From NCBI GenBank assembly GCA_020636215.1, contig JACJYG010000021.1, forward strand, positions 1-33,225: a DNA stretch of 33,225 nucleotides, given 5' to 3'. The notes under the pieces were generated by a model, which worked only from the letters and a program-made list of their open reading frames with translations, was not told where the DNA came from and made no database searches. A program made the translations under genes and the position numbers. Origin of the DNA: Lewinellaceae bacterium. Lineage in GTDB: Bacteria; Bacteroidota; Bacteroidia; Chitinophagales; Saprospiraceae. Below, piece after piece: positions 21,274-30,739 of this stretch; the first letter of the stretch is position 1; each line of letters opens with the position of its first letter.

Positions 21274-21837
21274 GATTCTAGGGTTTTGTTGTTTAACAAT
21301 ATATTTACTTGACATTGTACTCAAAAAGCAAGCTGAATGATACAATAACGGATACAATTAAAATTTTAGTTCGTTAGTGGTGCTTTTTTATCTAACGATG
21401 TTGTTCAGAGTATGATTCCCTCTTAACCTAACAAAAATTAAGACTTTTCAAATCTTACTTGTCCTCTGAAATAGCAGTACCTTAATGAATTCATTTCGAT
21501 ATCCTTTAAGTACAATGGTACACTCAGTTCGATATAGAGGGCTGGGGTGAGTTTTGAGGGATTTGTGGAGTCTCTGCAAAGTAGAATGTGAATTTTTTGC
21601 TAAAGGTCAAATCAGTTATTTGATCTTTTTTGTTTTTAAGATTTTTGGTTATTCCTTTAGGTGTTGGTGTTCCTTTGCCGCTCTTTTTCTACTTCTTTGT
21701 CGATGAACCATATCTTCCTCAACAACCTCATCTCCAAATTTAGAATGTTTGGAGGCCACCCTTCAAGTCAAAAGCAACCTCCAAACATCTCTCAATACTG
21801 AAGAGATGATCATCAAACATTTCCAGGCCGGCGACAA
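21274..21837. other. AT-rich intergenic stretch, no gene seen
   Basis: No open frame of supportable length or family was found here. It contains the putative promoter region of the small gene to its left and the 3' hairpin of the gene to its right. A 13-base string GGGCTGGGGTGAG at 21539-21551 also occurs at 13474-13486 at the end of the membrane-protein gene. Confidence 0.4.
21747..21788 (-). terminator. Inverted repeat 3' of the signal-peptide gene
   Basis: TGTTTGGAGG (21747-21756) pairs exactly with CCTCCAAACA (21779-21788) across 22 bases, 50 bases past the stop of the - strand gene ending at 21838. Downstream on the - strand the sequence is AT-rich but has no long T-run, so it may be a terminator or an mRNA 3'-end stabiliser. 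Confidence 0.4.
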
Positions 21838-22689
21838 CTACTGCCCACCCATAACCCCAAAATCAAACACCTTATCATTAGTATAGTAGGACGGCATGCT
21901 GCTCGCATAGAGGAAGCAGTATTCGCCCCGATTCAGGGGCGGTTCAAAAGTCACCTTGTAAATGCCCGGGGCCACCTCCTCGTAATTGAATGGGACCTTC
22001 TCTTTATCGGGTATCCCTGTAGAACTACCATAGGCATTCGCTCTGGCCACCACGAATTCCCGCTGGTTCCTTTTTGCATCCAGCTGAACCAGGGCAAATT
22101 CATTGGGTGAGGTGGCGGTGGCAAAGAACCAGTTATCCGTATAGGGGTTGGTGTTGGTTTCAAAGTAAAAATAAAATACCGGGTTCACCTCTACGATCTG
22201 CAGGCGACTCTCGCTCCCGGATAGGCTCGATTTTACTTTCTGGTTGGCCAGCCCGCCTGTGAGGGAGCCCTTCAGCGCCCCTCCTACGCCTCCTGTCTGG
22301 CTGGTGGAAACCACGGTGGGATCCACGCGCCTCAGTTTCTTGTCTTTTTCGATCGGGTTATAATAATAGATCCCGGCGGCTCTGGGAGTCAGCGGATCAT
22401 TAATGTCTTGCTGCTCGGCCTCTGCGGCGGCGGCTTCCTGCGAGGCATTCATCATTGCCTTGATCACTTCCGCCGGCACCCCGTTGTTGGTCAACTCGAT
22501 CAGGCCATCGGTGCTCACGTCAAACGAGGTATTACTCGTCTCGATCTTACTGATGATCACGGATGGCTCCAGGCCGATCTTCGTGAGGGTGATTACTTCT
22601 TTGTTGGTCAGGGTTTCCGTCTGGGCGTGAACATTTGCCAAAAAGGGCAGGAGGAATAATGCGCTGATGTAAAGGATTCTGGTTTTCAT
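21838..22689 (-). CDS. Exported protein of unknown function with signal peptide
   Basis: A 283-residue protein with a clear signal peptide (MKTRILYISALFLLPFLANVHA, cleavage before QTET). Residues 25-80 hold LTNKEVITLTKIGLEPSVII and a following helix (DGLIELTNNGVPAEVIKAMM), a short helical pattern seen in Bacteroidota envelope proteins of unknown role. An Ala/Glu-rich linker follows, and then a beta-rich C-terminal half (about 105-283) with VNPVFYFYFETNTN and RGEYCFLYASSMPS. A Gly/Leu segment GGVGGALKGSLTGGLANQKV may be a membrane-contact loop. It follows the T9SS cargo gene on the same strand, separated by 89 bases and a strong terminator hairpin. Function unknown. Confidence 0.72.
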   Translation of the reverse strand: MKTRILYISALFLLPFLANVHAQTETLTNKEVITLTKIGLEPSVIISKIETSNTSFDVSTDGLIELTNNGVPAEVIKAMMNASQEAAAAEAEQQDINDPLTPRAAGIYYYNPIEKDKKLRRVDPTVVSTSQTGGVGGALKGSLTGGLANQKVKSSLSGSESRLQIVEVNPVFYFYFETNTNPYTDNWFFATATSPNEFALVQLDAKRNQREFVVARANAYGSSTGIPDKEKVPFNYEEVAPGIYKVTFEPPLNRGEYCFLYASSMPSYYTNDKVFDFGVMGGQ

Positions 22690-22716
22690 ATTATTGGATT
22701 TTTTATTGTTAAATCC

Positions 22717-22753
22717 AGCAATTCCCGCTTTGGTTTTTCAAGCGGGAATTGCT
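22717..22753 (-). terminator. Strong hairpin terminator after the T9SS cargo gene
   Basis: AGCAATTCCCGCTT (22717-22730) pairs over all 14 bases with AAGCGGGAATTGCT (22740-22753) across a 9-base loop, 26 bases past the stop at 22779. AT-rich sequence follows on the - strand. It separates this gene from the downstream one ending at 21838. Confidence 0.65.
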
Positions 22754-22778
22754 GTTTCTATTCGTCTGGCACTTCAGT

Positions 22779-25700
22779 TTACCGGCTCCCCGTTTTTACG
22801 AACGGCAGGGCCCTCCGGAAATCTTTGCCCACCACCTCTAGGAAATAGCTGCCCGGAGGCACATTGTCCAATCGCAGGGTTCGGGTAGCCCCGTCGGGCA
22901 TCGGCCTGCGGTCCTCCAGTAATTGCTTCCCGAGTACGTTCAGCAGCCTTACCGATACGGTTGGGGCGCCTTCGCATTTGATGTAAAGGACGTCCGTTGC
23001 CGGGTTGGGGAAGATGGTGATCTGGTGTTTGATTCCTTTATCTGAGGTAGAAACAATTACTTCAAAGGCAGAAGCTGAGCAGCCCTGGCTATTGGTCACG
23101 GTAACAGTATAGGTGCCACTAGTGTCGACTGTGATCGAAGGAGTATTTCCCCCGCTTGACCATGAATAAGTAAGTCCAGAGCCGGTAGCTATAGCAGTTA
23201 ATTCAAACTGTTGGCCTAAATCAACAGTATCTATGGTGACAATTGGATTAACCCGCCCCACCACCGTCGCCTCAGCAGTGGCCGTACACCCATTGACATC
23301 CGTAGCGGTCACGGAGTATACGCCTCCTGGCAGGTCGAACAAAAGTTGCATGGTATCCCCATTACTCCAGAGGAAGCTCTCGATCAGGCCGCCGCCGGAG
23401 ACGCTGACCCGGATCGATCCATTTGTTTGGCCGCATCCAGTATCAGTCGGGTCAAGCGACAGCGTAGCTACCGGCCATTCGGTCACGGTGATGGATGCAT
23501 CGCCGGAGCAGCCGGCGGCGTTGGTGACCGTTACCGAATAGTCTCCACCGGCATCGGCAACGATGACCTGGGAAGTTTCCTCGGTACTCCACAGGTAGGA
23601 ATCCGCCTGGCTGGCCTGGAGCACGACAGAGCCGCCTTCACAGAATTCCAGGTCTCCCACGGGCGTAATGGTGGCTACCGGCGCCGGAACCTCGATGAGC
23701 GTGGCAGGTTCGGATACCGCCGTGCAGCCAGCTCCGGAGGTGACGGTAAGCACATATTCACCCGGTGCGGATACGGTGATGCTCGGCGTAGTCTCCCCGG
23801 TGCTCCAGGCATAAGCATTGGCCGGATTGGCAGTGAGCGTCACGGAACTGCCCTGGCAAAACTCCACCTCTCCATCGGGAGTTATGGCTGCTGTGGGTAG
23901 CGGCAGTACGGCAACCATTGTCGCCTCAGATACCGCAGAGCATCCATTTGTGGTGGTAACAGTCACCCGATACGGTCCTGCCTCTGTCACCGTAATGCTT
24001 GGTGTGGTGGCTCCTGTGTTCCACAGGTAAGTACTCGCTGGGCTGGCGGTTAGCACCGCCGAATTGCCCTGGCAGATCTCAACCGGCCCGGGAGGAGATA
24101 CCATTGCCGTGGGAGCAGGCACAAACTCCACGATAGTAACTGCTGATACAGCAGTACACCCGACGGCATTGGTGACAGTTACCCAATACCCCCCCGCTTC
24201 TGTCACGCTAATACTTGGCGTTGTGGCTCCGGTGTTCCACAGGTAAGCATTTGCCGGGCTGGCCGTGAGTACCGCCGGGCTGTTCTCGCATACCGTTACC
24301 ACTCCCGCCGGCGCAATGGATGCCGTAGGCGGAGGCACCACCGTCACTTCCACCGGCAGGGACGCCTGCGGGCACCCGCCTGCATTGGTGACCGTGACGG
24401 TGTAGCTGCCCGAAGTACTGACGGTGATGGAACGCATGGTGGCGTCGTTGCTCCATAGGTAAGTGTCGCCTTCATCGGCCGTCAGCATTACCGAGCCGCC
24501 CTGGCAGAACGTAGTGGGGCCGTCAGGAGTAACAGCGGGAGGGGCTGCAACGGCGTATTTGACGGTTTTTACGTCTTTGAAGGTGCCGGAGCAGCTGGAG
24601 GTGCCGGCGATGTAGATGTTGTCGCAGTTATCGGTTACCATGGTGGCAGCTATGTCCGAACCGCTGTTGCCGCAGTCGTAGGTTTTCGTCCAGAGCGTAT
24701 TGCCGGTGAGGTTCTCGTATTTCACCGTTTTGAAGTCGCCCACTGCATCGTATCCGGCCAGATAAATATCCGGGGGATCGTTGAGGTTGCTGAGGGCCAT
24801 GGCAACGGGGATGCCTTCGACGCCCAGCGAACCTGACGCCGGGTTACTCCAGACCTGGGCGCCGGAAGAAGAAAGCTTTTTCACAAAGAAACGATTCGAG
24901 GCCCCATTGTAAAAACTTATGGCGACGTATACATTGTTGTCGTCGTCGAGTTGCATACCTGTACCCCAAAGCAGGCCAGAACCGCTGATGTAGGTATAAG
25001 TCCGCCAGGCGTAGGCCTGTAAATTGGTTCCGGGATAGATGAACTTGGTGGTTTCCACTCTGGTGGGGTTTGGCCCCCCTAATTCATTACTCGTACTTGT
25101 AACATACATGTTACCGATGCCGTCCAAAACCAACGCATTGGGAAGCCCAAACCCAGCCTGAAATGCATTCGTATTGTATAATCGGACGGTGGCGCCGTCA
25201 GATGGATTGACAGCCATCAGATAGAAGCGGCTGATCAGGGCGCTTCCTCCCGCCACAATAATATTCCCATCGTTCGGATGGATAAGCACCAGCACTTCGT
25301 TTTCATATCTCCCCGCCAGGTCCGCCGTCCACTGCGCCGTACCGGAAGCGTTGTATTTCGCCAGCACGCCGCCATTGGCGCTGTTGCCGCCTGCGGCATA
25401 CACATTGCCGAATACATCCGTGGCGATGTTGTACCCGATGTTGATGGAGTTGGTGGCGCCGCTGTGGACGGCTGCCCATTGCTGGACTCCCGCGGCGTTG
25501 TACTTGATGGTTACCATATTCACCCCATCACCGGGACCCTGGCTTTGCCCGGTCACGTATACATTGCCGGAAGCATCCACCTTCAGGCCGTGGGCCACGT
25601 CGTCGCCATTGGCGGCGCCGTTGTACGTCCGGGCCCAGAGGATATCGCCGGCGGCATTGTATTTAATGGTGAGGTAATCGGTGGTCTCACTGGGGGTATC

Positions 25701-25868
25701 GGTAAAGCCGGTTATGTATACATTGCCGGCATTGTCCACGGCCATGGCGTTGGGCTGGTCGTCGGCGATGGCGCCGTGGTAGGCGGACTCCCAGAGCAGT
25801 GTGGGTTGGGCAAAGAAGGGTATACATACCAGAAAGAAGAAAACAAAGGAGAATATAGCGTTTTTCAT
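22779..25868 (-). CDS. Secreted beta-propeller (SBBP) protein with Ig-like repeats and type IX secretion sorting domain
   Basis: I start at ATG 25868 (1029 residues) because it gives a clean signal peptide, MKNAIFSFVFFFLVCIPFFA; an in-frame ATG at 25913 adds 15 residues ahead of it. Residues about 22-440 contain SBBP-type repeats such as NAGNVYITG and ASGNVYVTGQSQG with KYNAAG units. Next come five Ig/PKD-like repeats of exactly 72 residues (each with FCQG- or CEN-like start, YLWNTGATTPSI and VTVTN-GC), one SprB-like repeat (GGVYSVTATDVNGC) and one more Ig-like unit. The last 70 residues are a T9SS type A sorting domain (TIFPNPATDVLYI ... GSYFLEVVGKDFRRALPFVK). The protein is expected to cross the outer membrane through the type IX system and sit on the surface or be released. 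Its ligand is unknown; adhesion or matrix roles are likely. Confidence 0.88.
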   Translation of the reverse strand: MKNAIFSFVFFFLVCIPFFAQPTLLWESAYHGAIADDQPNAMAVDNAGNVYITGFTDTPSETTDYLTIKYNAAGDILWARTYNGAANGDDVAHGLKVDASGNVYVTGQSQGPGDGVNMVTIKYNAAGVQQWAAVHSGATNSINIGYNIATDVFGNVYAAGGNSANGGVLAKYNASGTAQWTADLAGRYENEVLVLIHPNDGNIIVAGGSALISRFYLMAVNPSDGATVRLYNTNAFQAGFGLPNALVLDGIGNMYVTSTSNELGGPNPTRVETTKFIYPGTNLQAYAWRTYTYISGSGLLWGTGMQLDDDNNVYVAISFYNGASNRFFVKKLSSSGAQVWSNPASGSLGVEGIPVAMALSNLNDPPDIYLAGYDAVGDFKTVKYENLTGNTLWTKTYDCGNSGSDIAATMVTDNCDNIYIAGTSSCSGTFKDVKTVKYAVAAPPAVTPDGPTTFCQGGSVMLTADEGDTYLWSNDATMRSITVSTSGSYTVTVTNAGGCPQASLPVEVTVVPPPTASIAPAGVVTVCENSPAVLTASPANAYLWNTGATTPSISVTEAGGYWVTVTNAVGCTAVSAVTIVEFVPAPTAMVSPPGPVEICQGNSAVLTASPASTYLWNTGATTPSITVTEAGPYRVTVTTTNGCSAVSEATMVAVLPLPTAAITPDGEVEFCQGSSVTLTANPANAYAWSTGETTPSITVSAPGEYVLTVTSGAGCTAVSEPATLIEVPAPVATITPVGDLEFCEGGSVVLQASQADSYLWSTEETSQVIVADAGGDYSVTVTNAAGCSGDASITVTEWPVATLSLDPTDTGCGQTNGSIRVSVSGGGLIESFLWSNGDTMQLLFDLPGGVYSVTATDVNGCTATAEATVVGRVNPIVTIDTVDLGQQFELTAIATGSGLTYSWSSGGNTPSITVDTSGTYTVTVTNSQGCSASAFEVIVSTSDKGIKHQITIFPNPATDVLYIKCEGAPTVSVRLLNVLGKQLLEDRRPMPDGATRTLRLDNVPPGSYFLEVVGKDFRRALPFVKTGSR
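23473..24545 (-). repeat. Five tandem coding repeats with exact 216-bp period
   Basis: The codons for YLW/YAW recur every 216 bases through the five Ig-like units, without a single length change. Units two and three are nearly identical at DNA level around 24010-24060 and 24226-24276, so recent duplication or gene conversion is likely. Confidence 0.75.
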
Positions 25869-26411
25869 GGGGCAGAGTTTTATTTTAGAATAAAGGAAAG
25901 ACTGCTTTGGCACTTAGGGAGAATCCGGTTTCTCCTTCAAGCCGTTGTGAAATGAAATGTTCGGAATTAATACTGGTAGCATTCGGTCAATTGTCCTGCC
26001 ACGTATGGCTTGAGAGCTTTGCATACTGAAATGCAAAACAGTTCATTTTTCGTACTCTTCTGTAATGAAAGTGCTACTACTTCATCGGATCAACCTTTTC
26101 GCTTCTCGTGCATAAAAGCTTTTTGCCACACAGTGAGGTTAGTGGTAGGTGGAAGGTACATGGGAAGATCTGAGAGCCATTGAGGTTGATGTCAACCTTT
26201 AAATTACCGTACAAATTCCCACAGGAAAGGTGATTTTTGTCAATTGGCATGGTGATTTTTATTATAGGGGTTCTTCAAATTTATCTCGGCCCCTGGCATA
26301 GGAAGGATTTTAACATTGTGGGATGTAACATTGGGTTAATGTGTTCCGTATAATTCAAATGGAGAAAGCCAGGATGAGGGGATTCTGTTCATCTCAAGAA
26401 AATATACTAAC
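25869..26411. other. Divergent intergenic region, no gene seen
   Basis: This separates the - strand T9SS gene from the + strand gene at 26412 and must hold promoters for both, but no exact TTTG/TAnnTTTG pair was found. Two small palindromes could be operators: GGAGAA/TTCTCC (25918-25935), 50 bases before the T9SS start, and AGGTTGA/TCAACCT (26181-26196). A direct repeat TAACATTG occurs near 26311 and 26327. Confidence 0.35.
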
Positions 26412-27152
26412 GTGTTCCCAGTCAACGATTCTAAAAATTACTTCTGCCTGGCTGACGAAAGCCTGAGTGCCACCCGTAAAAAGGGCTATCTCTTCTTCAA
26501 CGATCTTGTAAAAAGAACCATTAAGGAACTGAAGCTCTACTTCGACCGTCAGCCGGACCATCTCAAAGAACATGCCTTTGAATACCGGGAGCAACAGATC
26601 AAGACCTTCCTTACTCTGGCGCTCGGGAAAATGACGAAGAATAACTTTCTTCAGGAATTCCCCATGGAGCGGGTAAAGAAGCGCACTAAAAAATGGGAAT
26701 ATCTGGGAAACGGTTTTGTCGATTACTGGGTGGCTACGAAAGAGGTTACCTGCTTCATCGAGGTGAAAAATGAATGGACGCGATACTATCCGGAAAAGAA
26801 GGAGTTTACTTTTTATAAAGCTGCCGCCGGTTTGCTTTCCGATGCAAAAGAACAAACAGATAAGATCAAAGACAAAGGTGCATTTTTCAACACGAAACAT
26901 GCCTTCAGCCTGGGGCTGCTGATCACCCCCATTTTCGCCTTCGGGGAAGAGGCTGAGATTATACGGATGGATGCTGCCCTAAAAGAAGAACTCGTAAGGG
27001 GCGCCAAAGATCTTGGTGCGGATATCCTGGCTTTCTGGCGGATCGGGAATGGGCGGCTGCATGGGTATGAGTTGGAGAACGGGAAAGGGATGGAGTATTT
27101 TCCAGGGGTGGTGTTTTGGGGGAGGTTGAAGAAGGTATCGAGAAAGAAATGA
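26412..27152 (+). CDS. Hypothetical protein with PD-(D/E)XK nuclease-like motif
   Basis: A 246-residue soluble protein, no family recognised. The middle contains GNGFVDYWVATKEVTCFIEV followed by KN. It places Asp104 and the Glu117-Val-Lys119 pair 12 residues apart on neighbouring predicted strands, the spacing and hydrophobic pattern of a PD-(D/E)XK nuclease core. A helical N-terminal region (about 20-80, basic) and a C-terminal region with LGADILAFWRIGNGRLHGYE complete it. The start is GTG at 26412 after an AT-rich leader; no ribosome binding site decides it. It stands alone, 540 bases from its left neighbour and 440 from the chaperone operon. It could be an orphan restriction-type nuclease, an effector of the neighbouring systems, or a non-catalytic member of the fold. 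The 3' end is G-rich like other genes here. Confidence 0.65.
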   Translation: MFPVNDSKNYFCLADESLSATRKKGYLFFNDLVKRTIKELKLYFDRQPDHLKEHAFEYREQQIKTFLTLALGKMTKNNFLQEFPMERVKKRTKKWEYLGNGFVDYWVATKEVTCFIEVKNEWTRYYPEKKEFTFYKAAAGLLSDAKEQTDKIKDKGAFFNTKHAFSLGLLITPIFAFGEEAEIIRMDAALKEELVRGAKDLGADILAFWRIGNGRLHGYELENGKGMEYFPGVVFWGRLKKVSRKK

Positions 27153-27596
27153 AGTTCATCCCCTGAATAAATTTAAGCTTTTGGGGAGATCATAGACAAT
27201 GAACTTTGCGTTCGCGCGCATGCCCCAGAGGCTACCGTGAATTATTGCTCCTTGGTACGGCGGGGTCTGCAAGTGCCAATGGAAGCATCGTTGGGCGGCA
27301 GCCTCCAGCTGCAACCTAACAATGACTAATTATTGGACTATATGAAAGTCGCCGGGATGTATTGCCCAGAGAGGGCTTGCCGGTAGGGGAATATTGCCAG
27401 ATTATGCGAGAGGCGAAGGTTCGGCGAGGTCTTAAAAGAGGAGAAAGGGCGGCTAGTGAATCAAAAAGTAAATACCATAAACTATAAACATGCAGGTGTG
27501 ACGATTTTTCAAAGTATCCCGTATAATATTGATAATTAGGACAAAAGGCATTACTTGATAAATCACAGTTATTTCTCCGTATTATAAATTTTAGCT
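27153..27596. other. Intergenic stretch before the chaperone operon, no intact gene
   Basis: Only short open frames are present, for example one reading YMKVAGMYCPERACR that stops at once near 27390, so this could be a decayed gene. An AT-rich leader (27500-27596) precedes the lipoprotein start and should hold the operon promoter, but no clear TAnnTTTG element was found. Confidence 0.35.
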
Positions 27597-28959
27597 ATGA
27601 GAAAAACACTGACTGCCCTCCTTTGCGCTTTACTCTTCCTTGGATGCTCTACTGGAAAAGAGCTTATTTTGAGGTTCAACAGAACCCTGAAATTGAAGCG
27701 TATGATACTTTCTTGGGAAGTACAAGAAAGGACCGTATATAATACCAGCAAAAAAAGAACTGGCAAAACTCTATGAGGACAAAGCCTGGGAAAACACTAA
27801 AAAAAAAAACGAAATTTCTGCTTTTGAAGCCTTCCTTTCAAAATATCCGCAAAGTGAATATGCATCAGAGGCGTTGGTCATAAAGCTTCAATTAGAAGAA
27901 AAAAAGAGACTGGCATCTAGCCATAAATTCCCATACAATTCAGGGATACGAAAAATTTATCCGTCTTTATCCCGGCAGTATATTCATAACAGAAGCGAAA
28001 CAAAATATTGCTGTTTTAAAGGAGGAAGAGGCATGGGCAAATGCTGTCGATAAAAACTCGATCACAGCCTATGAAGCGTTCATTAGCATATATCCACAAA
28101 GTCCTAAAGTTGCTAAAGCTAGGGCTCTGATTCAGAAGCTGCAGGAAGAAAAGGATTGGGGTTAGCCAAACGAAGCCAGAGTATTTCGCAATTGCATGCA
28201 TTCCTTGAAAAATACCCCGACTCCAGATTTGAACTTGAAGCTAATGCGCTGATCGCAAAGATCAAAGATGATAACGAGTGGAACCTTGCCCAAAGAGAGC
28301 GAACTGTTCGTGCTTTTGAAAGATATCTTCGTCAGTTTCCGCAGGGAGAACACCGAAGACAAGCGGAAAATTTAATTCAGGAGATAAAGGTCATCCAACC
28401 TGAATGGGAACGCACAAAACGCAAGAATACGCCAGCAGCCTATCAAAATTTCCTTGAAAAATACAGATTCCGTTCGGATAAATATTCCGAGCTGGCTGAA
28501 GAAGAACTTGAGCAACTGGAAGAACAGTACTGGAAAAAAGCAAGGAGCCGTAACACTATACGCGAATATCGAAATTATTTGTCCAGCTTCCCTTCTGGAA
28601 GTTACGCTGAAGAAGCAGAAGGGCGGATAATAGACCTCGAAGTCTCCGCCATATTCCAGGGAGAACACGGTTTCTTGCCTCCCATGTCAAGAACAGGAGC
28701 ATCCAGCTATACCGGTACCGAAATGAAATTGAGATTGAAAATGCTACGGGGTATTCCCTTACCGTCCTTTACAGTGGTCCTGAAAGCATACGCCTGGTTA
28801 TTCCTCGTGGACAAAAGAAGAGCGCTACTCTGGCAAACGGCTACTATAGAGTAGCGGCAAGCGTGAATTCGTCCAGTGTTAGGTACTTTTGCGGGGAAAG
28901 AAAGGCTTGAAGGTGGGGAGTACTGGTCGAAATTTTATATAGAGACCAGGAGGTATTGA
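27597..28959 (+). pseudogene. Frameshifted lipoprotein gene: eight 41-residue helical repeats plus C-terminal beta domain
   Basis: The start MRKTLTALLCALLFLGC has a lipobox-like FLGC with Cys17. Reading across frames gives about eight repeats of the form W..A...n....y..FL..yP.s.y..eA, for example AWENTKKKNEISAFEAFLSK, AWANAVDKNSITAYEAFISI and WNLAQRERTVRAFERYLRQF, similar to the TPR-like units of BamD/YfiO-type proteins. The end (TGYSLTVLYSGPESIRLVIP ... GYYRVAASVNSSSVR ... GGEYWSKFYI) is a beta domain seen at the C-terminus of Bacteroidota proteins. The frame changes at least six times (near 27655, 27720, 27905, 28160, 28670 and 28905), yet each segment is free of stops and keeps the repeat pattern. 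I therefore cannot tell recent decay from sequencing error. It is the first gene of the Hsp70 operon and would sit in the periplasm on a lipid anchor. Confidence 0.7.
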
Positions 28960-29011
28960 GAGTGTTGATGAATACCCTACCACATTCGGTCAATATTTAA
29001 ATTAAAGGTAG

Positions 29012-29607
29012 ATGAAGTTGATCAAAGCTAACCCCTATCGGACTGTCGGGCTGCTTGTCGGAGCCACTGCGAGAGAACAGGAGCGGCAAATAAAGCGGCT
29101 TAAAAATATATTCATGCAGAGCAGGCGCCCCAGGATGATTTCAGCTTCCCCGTGCTGGGGTTTTGCACCGGACAGTTGAGAAAGTTGATGAAGCAGCTTC
29201 CTCCCTCAACCTTAATCAAGACAGGATGGGAGCTGCACTGTTTTGGTTTTATAATGGCAACGGAATAACAGATGAGCCTGCTTTTGACTCTTTGAAAGAA
29301 TCAAACTGGGAAATCAGCAAGACGATCTGGTCAAAGCTTACCAGCCGGAGAGAGATAATTGAACGCAATAGTTCCGCTTACCAAAACCTTTCTACTTTGT
29401 TGCTCTGGGAAGCTTTTAAAGATGGCAACATTAACAGCAGCTTTTTTGAAGAAGGAATTAGCCTTAAACTACAATTCCTGGACAGTGATTTTGTCCTTGG
29501 GTTTAAAGCGCTCACCACAGATGATACCTTCAAGGTTACGAAAAAAAGAGCTGCAACTGCTTTTTCTGCAACAGTTGCAAAGGGAAATTAGTAGAACGGT
29601 CAAATGA
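29012..29607 (+). pseudogene. Frameshifted NPYRTVGLL protein, possible J-domain-related Hsp70 partner
   Basis: Starts at ATG 29012 with MKLIKANPYRTVGLLVGATA, then REQERQIKRLKKYIHAEQ after one shift. The N-terminus has the layout of J-like modules (a short Y-x-x-x-G-L turn followed by a basic helix), but no HPD tripeptide is visible, so a J-domain function is a guess. The rest is helical: HRTVEKVDEAASSLNLNQDR, AALFWFYNGNGITDEPAFDS and KKELQLLFLQQLQREISRTV. About 198 codons when repaired. Frameshifts lie near 29104, 29157 and 29543. The stop TGA overlaps the ATG of the next gene (ATGA), so the two are coupled. The intact-looking sequence in each frame argues against old decay. It belongs to the same operon as GrpE-like and Hsp70 genes. 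Confidence 0.6.
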
Positions 29608-30739
29608 ATTCGTTTCAATTCCTGGATATAATAAGCAGGCAAGACTTTCTTGCAAAAGAAGAGTTCCTGAAGAGTTTTGTTCAAAAACCTATTGAGGAAA
29701 TTGAAAAAAAAGATAGAGCAAGCGAAAGCCAAACGGAAAAACGATGAAACCAAAGCAATTCAAGCCGGGGAAGCTTTGTATGTGCAAACAAATAATTCTT
29801 TAGCCCAACTAAAAAGAGCATTAGGCAGTGATCACGTCAAATTTGCTTCTATTTCTGATAGAGTCGCGGATGAAATATTGCAATGCGGGATCGACTTTTT
29901 TCTACATTATCGCGATACGGATACGGACCCGGGCGAAGAGTCAATGAAGTTGTTCCGTAAAGCATTTCTACTTGCGGTAGGCAATATTACCCGCCAGCGC
30001 TGTAGTGAAAATATGGATAACCTTCAGGAGTGGATAAACAATAAGCCCGAAAGGGAGAAGCAACAGCTCATTAAAGAGGATTTGGTTTTCATTGGGTCAA
30101 AACTGGAACGATTTCAAAGATTACCAGATAAAGTCGAAAATGCTGAAGATCTGATCAATTCCTGTAAGCCCAGGTTGATGAATATCAAAAGGACATTGGG
30201 GGAGACGGACGATTTTTTTCCTGAAGCTCAGCACGGCGGTGGCGGGAAATGCGCAGGGAATGTTGGTTAAAGCAGTTAATGATGCTCAAGCCATCTTTGC
30301 TCAGGTTGGCCCCAGCAATCCGGAAGCGGGCATCTATCACCTCCAATCGATAATTGATAAAGCTTACTACGTTACCAGCTCGATGGAATCCATGCACATG
30401 GAGCCGAACCTGAGAGCGCAATTCATTAAGAACAAAGCAGCCATAGAAGGTATCCGGAGTCAAATCAGCATGTTAGCAAAAAGAGTTCAGGTATCCAGGT
30501 CCAAAAATGAAGGCTGCTATATTGCTACCATACTATATGGGGATTATGATCATCCACAGGTGAAGGTTCTTCGGGAATTCAGAGATAGCGTCCTGCAAAA
30601 ATCCGCTACAGGTAGATGGATGATAAAGATGTACTACCATTACTCTCCCAATCTGGTTGACTACATGAAGGACAAGAAAGCAGTAAATCGAATGATTCGC
30701 AATGTCCTGGATAGGATAATAAACCTCATCAAACAATGA
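29604..30739 (+). pseudogene. Frameshifted helical protein with CFI-box C-terminal domain
   Basis: Translation from ATG 29604 begins MNSFQFLDIISRQDFLAKEE. After a shift at an A-run (about 29703-29710) it continues as a long helical region rich in Lys/Glu, and after a second shift at a T-run (about 30214-30220) it reads LSTAVAGNAQGMLVKAVNDA. The C-terminus (about the last 75 residues) is a CFI-box type domain: GCYIATILYGDYDHPQVKVL, then REFRD, GRWMIKMYYHYSPNLVDYM. That module recurs at the ends of bacterial proteins of unknown role and includes a short hydrophobic, membrane-hugging segment. Repaired length is about 378 residues. Both junctions are 4-base ATGA overlaps (with 29607 and 30736). 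Probably a structural or adaptor subunit of the chaperone cassette; the exact job is unknown. Confidence 0.6.

Noticed and set aside
13474..21551. Direct repeat GGGCTGGGGTGAG at 13474-13486 and 21539-21551 as attachment sites of a mobile island
   Set aside because: Only 13 G-rich bases, no integrase or tRNA nearby, and the left copy lies in the middle of the defence genes; more likely pieces of a common G-rich repeat.
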